This document shows positions 1 through 6,066 of a stretch of DNA of 11,459 nt, piece by piece. The DNA comes from Bacteroidota bacterium (lineage in GTDB: Bacteria; Bacteroidota; Bacteroidia; Bacteroidales; Tenuifilaceae): the NCBI GenBank assembly GCA_023406715.1, contig JAEXVC010000215.1, forward strand, positions 1-11,459, in the 5' to 3' direction. The translations under genes and the position numbers were made by a program. Below the pieces are notes generated by a model. That model was not told where the DNA came from. It made no database searches and saw only the letters and a program-made list of their open reading frames with translations. Each line of letters begins with the position of its first letter. Within the stretch, counting starts at the first letter, position 1.

Positions 1-1
1 A

Positions 2-868
2 AAATTAAAAGGAGAGATAACCCTTTCGGGTGCATTTGCCCTTTACCCTTTGGCAGTAAAATGGGCCGAGGAATTCAAAAAAATTCATCCCGATGTTAAA
101 ATTGATATTTCGGCAGGTGGCGCAGGAAAAGGGATGACCGATGTTTTGAACGGAATGGTCGATATTGGGATGGTTTCGCGCGAGATTTATCCTGAGGAGG
201 CAAAGAAAGGTGCGTTTGGCCTTGCTGTTGCAAAAGATGCCGTAGTACCTGTTGTAAACGCCAATAATCCTATTATTACGGATATTCTTGCCCAAGGACT
301 AAAACCCGAAATTGCAAATCATATCTGGATTACTGGCAAAGTAAAAGTTTGGAACCAAGCATTTACCTCCAAAGTTAAAGCACCTATTCACGTTTATACC
401 CGTTCCGATGCTTGTGGTGCAGCAGAGGTGTGGGCAAAATTCTTTGGAAAAAAACAGGAAGATTTGCTCGGTAGCGGTGTGTATGGCGACCCAGGATTGG
501 CACTAGCAGTAAAGAAAGACCAACTGGGAATTGGGTTCAACAACATTGGCTATGCCTATGATTATAAAACCAAACAGCAGGTGGCTGGAATTAGAGTTTT
601 ACCACTCGATTTGAATAAAAACGGCAAAATAGATGAGGATGAAAATTTCTACGATTCGATGGATAAACTAATTGTCGCAATTGCCTCAGGCAAATATCCA
701 TCACCACCAGCCCGTGAACTTTACTTTGTAACAAAAAATCAACCTCAAAAAAAGGTAGTTGTTGAATTTATCAAATGGATATTGTCCGAAGGGCAAAAGT
801 ATGTGCTCGAAACAGGATATATCAACCTACCCAAGGAAAAAGTTTTGGTAGAGATTAAGAAACTATGA
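2..868 (+). CDS. pstS: Phosphate ABC transporter substrate-binding protein PstS, 5' end outside the window
   Basis: This is the phosphate-binding subunit that delivers phosphate to the PstCAB importer. The frame is open back to base 2 and still encodes family-like sequence there (SGAFALYP, the first ligand loop), so the TTG at 50 is not the start; the signal peptide and true start lie left of the window. Further family signatures are DIGMVSRE (bases 161-184), the phosphate-loop segment RSDACGA (401-421), YGDPGLALAV and GFNNIGYAYD. An EF-hand-like loop, DLNKNGKIDEDE, lies at 608-643. The loop usually written R..SGT in well-studied PstS proteins is RSDACGA here, with Cys and Ala in place of Ser and Thr. 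The stop overlaps the pstC start by 4 bases (ATGA), which suggests translational coupling. Identity as a PstS-type protein is secure from sequence plus operon context; phosphate specificity is inferred from the neighbours. Confidence 0.93.
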   Translation, partial: KLKGEITLSGAFALYPLAVKWAEEFKKIHPDVKIDISAGGAGKGMTDVLNGMVDIGMVSREIYPEEAKKGAFGLAVAKDAVVPVVNANNPIITDILAQGLKPEIANHIWITGKVKVWNQAFTSKVKAPIHVYTRSDACGAAEVWAKFFGKKQEDLLGSGVYGDPGLALAVKKDQLGIGFNNIGYAYDYKTKQQVAGIRVLPLDLNKNGKIDEDENFYDSMDKLIVAIASGKYPSPPARELYFVTKNQPQKKVVVEFIKWILSEGQKYVLETGYINLPKEKVLVEIKKL

Positions 869-1767
869 AAAGATTAAAATACAGACTTTTAAAAGAAAAA
901 TTAGCCCGGCGTTATATGCTGGGCTTAACCATTTTATGCCTTACAATCCTTTTTGTTATTGGACTTGTATTACTCTCCAAGGCATTTCCAGTATTTAGGG
1001 ATAAGGATTTGTTTAAGGTTTTCTTCACAAGCGGATGGCGGCCATTTAAGGGCGAATATGGATTCCTTACCTTTATTTTTAGCACACTAAACATTACGTT
1101 CATTGCTATTATAATTGCATTGCCATTCTCGTTGCTTACATCAATATACTTGAGCGAGTACTCTAATAGCAGAATTAAAAAATTATTCAACCCAATAATC
1201 GACCTTTTATCGGGAATACCACCGGTAATATATGGTGTTTGGGGCACGCTCACGGTTGTTCCGCTCATCTCAGAAAAGATAGCCCCACATTTTGTCGATT
1301 TCTCCACAGGCTATAGCGTTTTGGCTGGTGGAATTGTGCTGGCAATAATGATTACTCCGCTGATAATTAGTATTACCAACGAAGTTTTTGCCGCAATTCC
1401 CAAAGATATTAGAGAAGCATCGTGGTCGTTGGGTGCTACCAAGTGGGAAACGGTGAAAAAAGTTGTTCTGCGAAAATCGTTGCCGGGAATAATAGCGGCT
1501 GTTGTTTTGGCAATCTCAAGGGCATTTGGCGAAACAATTGCGGTATTAATGGTTTGCGGGAATGTAACTGAACTGCCAGCATCAATTTTTGACTCTTGTT
1601 ACCCTTTACCAGCATTAATTGCAAATAACTATGGCGAAATGATGTCGTTACCCGAATACGAAGCAGCGCTTATGTTTTCGGCACTTCTGCTTTTTATAAT
1701 TATAGTCATTTTTAATGCGGGGTCAAGGTTGATTTTAAATAGAGTTAGTAAAAGGTATCAGCAATGA
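865..1767 (+). CDS. pstC: Phosphate ABC transporter permease PstC
   Basis: This 300-aa inner-membrane permease forms the phosphate channel together with PstA. About six hydrophobic segments are visible, near residues 18-40, 70-92, 107-130, 150-171, 205-230 and 265-290. GIPPVIYGVWG (117-127) matches the conserved GIP.V.YG motif of PstC/PstA permeases. The cytoplasmic EAA loop that docks on the ATPase is IPKDIREASWSLGATKWETV (178-197). A conserved R-A-F-G-E-T stretch sits at 219-224. Length is normal for the family. The ATG overlaps the pstS stop by 4 bases, and the pstC stop overlaps the pstA ATG the same way, so the three are very probably translated from one message. No frameshift or missing motif is seen. 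Confidence 0.95.
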   Translation: MKRLKYRLLKEKLARRYMLGLTILCLTILFVIGLVLLSKAFPVFRDKDLFKVFFTSGWRPFKGEYGFLTFIFSTLNITFIAIIIALPFSLLTSIYLSEYSNSRIKKLFNPIIDLLSGIPPVIYGVWGTLTVVPLISEKIAPHFVDFSTGYSVLAGGIVLAIMITPLIISITNEVFAAIPKDIREASWSLGATKWETVKKVVLRKSLPGIIAAVVLAISRAFGETIAVLMVCGNVTELPASIFDSCYPLPALIANNYGEMMSLPEYEAALMFSALLLFIIIVIFNAGSRLILNRVSKRYQQ

Positions 1768-2603
1768 GAAAACTAGAAGAAAAAATATTTAAGGTACTGA
1801 TGATTATATCGTCGCTTGTGATTATGTCGGTACTGCTATATATTTTGTGGATTATTATCCGAAGAGGCTTGCCATCATTAACTTGGGATATGGTTTCGAA
1901 AATTCCATCGGGTGGATTTTACCTGGGTAAAGAGGGCGGAATTCTTAACGCAATTGTCGGCTCACTATACTTGATATTTGGCTCTGTACTGATTAGTACC
2001 CTAATAAGTTTACCAGTTGCTCTGTATATCAATTTCTTAATCAGCAAGAAATCAAAATTCTCCAGCCTTGTCCGATTTTCATTCGACATACTTTTTGGAA
2101 TTCCATCCATTGTTTATGGTGCCTTTGGGTTTATGGTGATGATATACTTGGGGATACAAGCCTCATTGCTTGGGGGGATAATTGCAGTGTCGTTACTTAT
2201 AATTCCAATAATGGTTCGTTCCATTGATGAAGTTGCGGTATATGTTCCCAAAGATTTAATTGAAGCACCTCTATCGCTAGGAGCAACAAAATTTGAAACA
2301 TTGAAAGTGGTTGTTAGGCAAATTCTACCAGGAATAACAACTGCAATTTTGCTAGCGGTAGGCCGAGGCATTGGCGATGCAGCCACAGTGCTTTTCACCG
2401 CGGGTTATACCGATAGCATTAACCTCTCGCCCACTCAACCAGCAGCAACCTTACCATTGGCGATATTTTTCCAGTTAAGTAGCCCAATAGAGGAGGTACA
2501 AAACAGGGCTTATGCAGCAGCACTTATCCTAACAATTATAATTCTGGTTATCAGTTTTTCGACCCGATATTTTGGTAATAAACTTTCGAAATCGAAAGTG
2601 TAA
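1764..2603 (+). CDS. pstA: Phosphate ABC transporter permease PstA
   Basis: This 279-aa permease is the second half of the phosphate channel. Hydrophobic segments lie near residues 10-33, 62-92, 107-128, 133-152, 190-212 and 250-267. The family motif GIPSIVYGAFG (112-122) parallels the PstC one, and the EAA loop is VPKDLIEAPLSLGATKFETL (161-180). At 201-206 the protein reads RGIGDA where PstC reads RAFGET; the acidic residue is conserved in character but changed from Glu to Asp. The ATG overlaps the pstC stop by 4 bases. The 3' end carries a small hairpin (2582-2599) that includes the last codons and precedes pstB. Assignment as PstA rather than a second PstC rests on order in the operon and on length. 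Confidence 0.94.
   Translation: MRKLEEKIFKVLMIISSLVIMSVLLYILWIIIRRGLPSLTWDMVSKIPSGGFYLGKEGGILNAIVGSLYLIFGSVLISTLISLPVALYINFLISKKSKFSSLVRFSFDILFGIPSIVYGAFGFMVMIYLGIQASLLGGIIAVSLLIIPIMVRSIDEVAVYVPKDLIEAPLSLGATKFETLKVVVRQILPGITTAILLAVGRGIGDAATVLFTAGYTDSINLSPTQPAATLPLAIFFQLSSPIEEVQNRAYAAALILTIIILVISFSTRYFGNKLSKSKV
2582..2599 (+). other. Hairpin at the pstA/pstB junction
   Basis: ACTTTCG (2582-2588) and CGAAAGT (2593-2599) form a perfect 7-bp stem around the loop AAAT, ending four bases before the end of the pstA stop codon. A TTTTT run follows at 2606-2610, seven bases after the stem, so the hairpin is a poor intrinsic terminator but could be a weak attenuator or an RNA processing or stability element. 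The structure is seen; its function is inferred. Confidence 0.35.
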
Positions 2604-2639
2604 AGTTTTTAAGTTTTAAATAGATAAACAGACCGTAAA

Positions 2640-3467
2640 ATGAAAGAGATACTAAACGAATTGGTTGTGGAAAATTCAATAATAAACAAGAGCACAAGTA
2701 ATGGAGGAAATATAATTCCTCATCTTTCAGTCAAAGACCTAAACGTATTTATTGAGGGTAAACATATTTTAAAAAATATCAACTTGGAAATACCCGATAA
2801 GAGTATTACCTGTATAATTGGACCTTCGGGGTGTGGAAAAACAACACTGCTCCGCTCCTTCAATCGCCTGCACGATGACTCCGCGGATGTTAAAGTTACA
2901 GGTCATGTTTGGATTGATAATGAGGATATATATGGTTCAAATGTTGAAGTCACCCACATTCGAAAAAAAATGGGATTGCTGGCTCAACGCCCAACAGTGC
3001 TACCCATGAGCATATTCGACAATATTGCATTCGGGCCACGTTTGTATAAGCGGCACAGCAGAAGAGAACTTTATAGAATAGTCAAAGAGCAACTAACAAG
3101 CGTTGGGCTTTGGGAGGAAGTTAAGGATAGGCTTAAATCTCCAGCCAGCAAATTATCTATTGGACAACAACAACGTTTATGCCTTGCCAGAGGATTAGCC
3201 GTTGAGCCCGAAATAATTCTAGGCGATGAAGCCACATCGGCTCTTGACCCAATATCTACAACAACCATTGAGGAACTCTTCGTTAAAATGAAAGAGCAGT
3301 ATAGCATTGTATTGGTTACACACACACTAAGGCAGGCAAAGCGTATTGCCGATTATGTGGCCTTTATGTATTTGGGCGAACTTATTGAATTTGGCCCTGC
3401 CGATGAGTTTTTCAAGAACCCCAAGAACGAACTAACAAAAGGCTATCTTGAAGGTAGTTTTAGCTAA
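2640..3467 (+). CDS. pstB: Phosphate ABC transporter ATP-binding protein PstB
   Basis: This 275-aa ATPase energises phosphate import on the cytoplasmic side of PstCA. In order it has Walker A GPSGCGKTT (61-69), Q-loop Gln116 in LLAQRPTVLP, an ABC signature LSIGQQQRL (172-180), Walker B IILGDEATSALDP (192-204) with catalytic Glu197, and the switch His228 in LVTHTLRQAKR. The usual PstB forms are LSGGQQQR and LLxDEPTSALD, so the second glycine of the signature is Ile here, and Gly and Ala flank the Walker B Asp-Glu pair. All catalytic residues remain, so it should be active. The first ~27 residues are an extension before the ABC fold. It lies 36 bases after pstA without a Shine-Dalgarno sequence. 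No phoU follows; a terminator does. Confidence 0.95.
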   Translation: MKEILNELVVENSIINKSTSNGGNIIPHLSVKDLNVFIEGKHILKNINLEIPDKSITCIIGPSGCGKTTLLRSFNRLHDDSADVKVTGHVWIDNEDIYGSNVEVTHIRKKMGLLAQRPTVLPMSIFDNIAFGPRLYKRHSRRELYRIVKEQLTSVGLWEEVKDRLKSPASKLSIGQQQRLCLARGLAVEPEIILGDEATSALDPISTTTIEELFVKMKEQYSIVLVTHTLRQAKRIADYVAFMYLGELIEFGPADEFFKNPKNELTKGYLEGSFS

Positions 3468-3490
3468 TAATATCTTAGAGAAATTTGCAT

Positions 3491-3524
3491 AAGCCATAGC
3501 GAAATCTATGGCTTTCTTCATTTT
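3491..3524 (+). terminator. Intrinsic terminator of the pst operon
   Basis: AAGCCATAG (3491-3499) pairs perfectly with CTATGGCTT (3506-3514) around the loop CGAAAT, followed by the T-rich stretch TCTTCATTTT. It sits 23 bases after the pstB stop. It closes the pst operon and separates it from the gene at 3730. Confidence 0.75.
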
Positions 3525-3674
3525 ATTTTCTTCAAAATATCAGTTTGATAAATAGTGTTAATTATCAGCAGAAATAACCATCCTATTAAAACATATTTAA
3601 ACCAATCAATAATTAAAAAGTCCGATAGTTAAATTGGATGGAATACCGGTCTACCATTTAAAATTTATTCAACA

Positions 3675-3696
3675 AGAGCCAAAACGTATTGGCTTT
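3675..3696 (+). other. Leader hairpin upstream of the 3730 gene
   Basis: AGCCAA (3677-3682) pairs with TTGGCT (3689-3694) around AACGTA; a G-U and an A-U pair extend the stem to 3675-3696. It ends 33 bases before the ATG at 3730. No T-run follows, so it is more likely a leader-RNA structure or a dyad than a terminator. The rest of the 262-base gap between pstB and this gene is AT-rich, with no further gene recognised. Confidence 0.3.
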
Positions 3697-3729
3697 AGAT
3701 GATTATTAAACAAATTAAAAAATAAAAAA

Positions 3730-6015
3730 ATGGATTTGATTTCTGAGAACCCTAATCCCTCGGTTTCCAAAAGGATTTGGAAACCAGCCATTGCTGCTGG
3801 ATTAATATCTCTATCTTTTATAGCCTTAGAAATTCTCTGGACACGAATTTTCTCCGCAGAGTATTTCTACACTTTCGCTTTTCTAGTACTTTCGCTATCC
3901 ATTCTGGGAATGGGTATTGGTGGACTTGTAATCAGGTTATGGCCAAGATTGAGCGAAGAAAAGCATTTGTGGTTTTACCTTTTATTGGGCAGCATTATAT
4001 CGGTAGTTGCACCAATTGTTGTTCTACATTTCGACCTTGACTTCACCTTGCTTTTTAGCAGTAAAGCGATGGTTGGGAAAATTGCATTGGTAGTTCTTTT
4101 GCTTAGTATCTCATTCCTTTTCGGAGGGATGTCACTGAGCCTGCTTTTCAAGAAGAACCATAGCCAAATGGATAAGATTTATATGGCAGACCTAATTGGT
4201 GCTGGAGTTGGTGTGATATTGGCAATTATTCTGATGAACCTGCTTCAGGTACAAAAAACTGCCTTTTTGGTTAGTATTCCATCGCTTATTGTTGCTTTTA
4301 TATATGCAAAACGGTGGTATAAAATTGCACCTGTTGTACTAATAATCGGATTATTCATTGCTTTACCTCAAGCGGAAAAATGGTTGCAAAAGCAACGTCA
4401 GGAGCGCTTTGAATTAATTCATCAGCACTGGGATGCAATGGCTCAAGTAAAAGTGCTAAAAGTTAACGAGGAGCAATACTACGCCGTTATCGACAACGCA
4501 GCACACTCGCCAGCATACCGATTCGATGGCAATTTTAATGTTCCTGATAGCCTGAAACCTATGCCCGGCTATCCTATGAGATACTTCGTAAAACGCACTC
4601 CTAACTGCAATCTTCTTGCACTAGGAGCAGGAAGCGGTGGAGATGTTTTAAATGCGTTAAGCTCAGGAGCAACGGAAATTCACGCTGTAGAAGTTGTTCC
4701 GTATATGAACAAACTGATGACCGATGGATTTCTATATGATATAACCGGGAAAATCTATAGTCACCCAAATGTTAAGGTTATTACTGAGGATGGACGCTCA
4801 TACGTTCGCAGATTCAACAATAAGTTTGATATAATTTACGCAGTAAGTTCAAATACCTTTGCATCGTTAGCATCGGGAGCCTTTGCACTGGCCGAAAACT
4901 ACCTTTTCACCGAAGAGGCCTTTGAGGATTACTACGATGCAATGACCGATGATGGAATACTTTTCCTCGACCACCAATTCTATATTCCACGACTTGTATC
5001 GGCAGCAAAACAAGCATTGCAGAATAAAAACATTGCAAACCCAAATGAACACATAGTCGTACTGCATTCCTATATGGCAAATCGTAAACTTATGCTTTTC
5101 AGCAAAAATCCTATAAAGCAGGAATGGATTACTGAGGGTTTAGCAGAAATTATGCAAGGCGAAAAACCATATATGGTTGTGGAATACCCAAATCCAAACG
5201 ATTCCATAAAGCATAATTTGATTGCCGAGATTATGAACAAGGGATGGGAAAATGTGCAGGATACTGTTGCAATAAATATCTCGCCAAACACCGATAACCA
5301 ACCTTTTGCTGCGCAAATGGGTTTGCTTAAAAATGTTGATTTCTCCAAACTTGACAAAATATCGCCTTTCGAATTTAGGGGATTCCCTCTTGCAAAACTT
5401 TTGATTTTTATAATTCTTGCAGTAGTTGCCCTTATTGCAATTCCAATCAACCTTATTCCCTTCTTCAAAAAAGGTAAAAAATTAACACTACAAGGTTGGG
5501 GCTACTTTTTCCTTATTGGTGCAGCGTTTATGGCTATAGAAGTGATTCTTATTCAGCAATACACGCTTTTTATTGGCTCAGGGGTTTATGCCTTTGTGGC
5601 TATACTTTTCTCGCTTCTACTTGCATCGGGAATTGGCAGTAGGTTCTCTCAAAAATTTAAGCCAAGCATTGCATTCATTGGAATAGTTGCATGGATATTG
5701 CTCAATACTTTTGTATTCCAGCATTTACTATCAAGTTTAGGATTCATAACACTTACGTACAGAATACTAATTACCATATTACTTATTATTCCTCTTGGAT
5801 TTTTTATGGGAATGCCATTCCCCAACGGAACAAAAAGGGTTGGAGATTTGGTTGACTGGGGCTTTGCAATTAATGGTGCAGCATCGGTTCTTGGCTCTAC
5901 AGCCATTATGTTAGTAGCATTTTCGTTGGGTTACAACGCGGCACTGCTGATAGGGGCATTCGGCTACCTATTAGCAATGACATTAATGATATCGAAAAAA
6001 AGCTGGATTAGGTAA
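3730..6015 (+). CDS. Integral membrane protein with internal spermidine-synthase-like SAM-binding domain
   Basis: This 761-aa protein combines about seven N-terminal membrane segments (residues 18-214), a soluble domain (about 220-545) and six or seven C-terminal membrane segments (553-755). The soluble part has the fold signs of spermidine synthases: nucleotide loop LALGAGSGGDV (296-306), acidic residue Glu321 in AVEVVP, EDGRSYV (353-359) and TDNQPF (521-526). The position of the catalytic D-x-x-D-P motif of true aminopropyltransferases instead reads SSNTFAS (373-379), so polyamine synthesis looks unlikely. FFMGMPFPNG (691-700) and WGFAINGAASVLGS (710-723) are typical of the family annotated as fused MFS/spermidine synthase, whose substrate is not known to me. 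The gene stands alone, between the pst terminator and its own terminator at 6027. No Shine-Dalgarno; the start follows an A-rich run. Confidence 0.85.
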   Translation: MDLISENPNPSVSKRIWKPAIAAGLISLSFIALEILWTRIFSAEYFYTFAFLVLSLSILGMGIGGLVIRLWPRLSEEKHLWFYLLLGSIISVVAPIVVLHFDLDFTLLFSSKAMVGKIALVVLLLSISFLFGGMSLSLLFKKNHSQMDKIYMADLIGAGVGVILAIILMNLLQVQKTAFLVSIPSLIVAFIYAKRWYKIAPVVLIIGLFIALPQAEKWLQKQRQERFELIHQHWDAMAQVKVLKVNEEQYYAVIDNAAHSPAYRFDGNFNVPDSLKPMPGYPMRYFVKRTPNCNLLALGAGSGGDVLNALSSGATEIHAVEVVPYMNKLMTDGFLYDITGKIYSHPNVKVITEDGRSYVRRFNNKFDIIYAVSSNTFASLASGAFALAENYLFTEEAFEDYYDAMTDDGILFLDHQFYIPRLVSAAKQALQNKNIANPNEHIVVLHSYMANRKLMLFSKNPIKQEWITEGLAEIMQGEKPYMVVEYPNPNDSIKHNLIAEIMNKGWENVQDTVAINISPNTDNQPFAAQMGLLKNVDFSKLDKISPFEFRGFPLAKLLIFIILAVVALIAIPINLIPFFKKGKKLTLQGWGYFFLIGAAFMAIEVILIQQYTLFIGSGVYAFVAILFSLLLASGIGSRFSQKFKPSIAFIGIVAWILLNTFVFQHLLSSLGFITLTYRILITILLIIPLGFFMGMPFPNGTKRVGDLVDWGFAINGAASVLGSTAIMLVAFSLGYNAALLIGAFGYLLAMTLMISKKSWIR

Positions 6016-6026
6016 TCGTTACAAGT

Positions 6027-6054
6027 AAAAAGGGCAACAAATGTTGCCCTTTTT
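6027..6054. terminator. Bidirectional intrinsic terminator
   Basis: A 12-bp perfect stem, AAAAAGGGCAAC (6027-6038) with GTTGCCCTTTTT (6043-6054), encloses the loop AAAT. It lies in the 51-base gap between two convergent genes. The T-run on the + strand serves the gene ending at 6015, and the A-run on the left arm gives a T-run on the - strand for the receptor gene ending at 6067. Confidence 0.9.
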
Positions 6055-6066
6055 TTATCAATACAA

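Noticed and set aside
50..52. TTG at 50 as the start of pstS
   Set aside because: The frame stays open to base 2 and the upstream residues match the first ligand loop of PstS, so the gene begins outside the window.
4867..5468. Leftward frames inside the 761-aa membrane protein gene
   Set aside because: They oppose a well-supported long gene and show no family motif or plausible start context.
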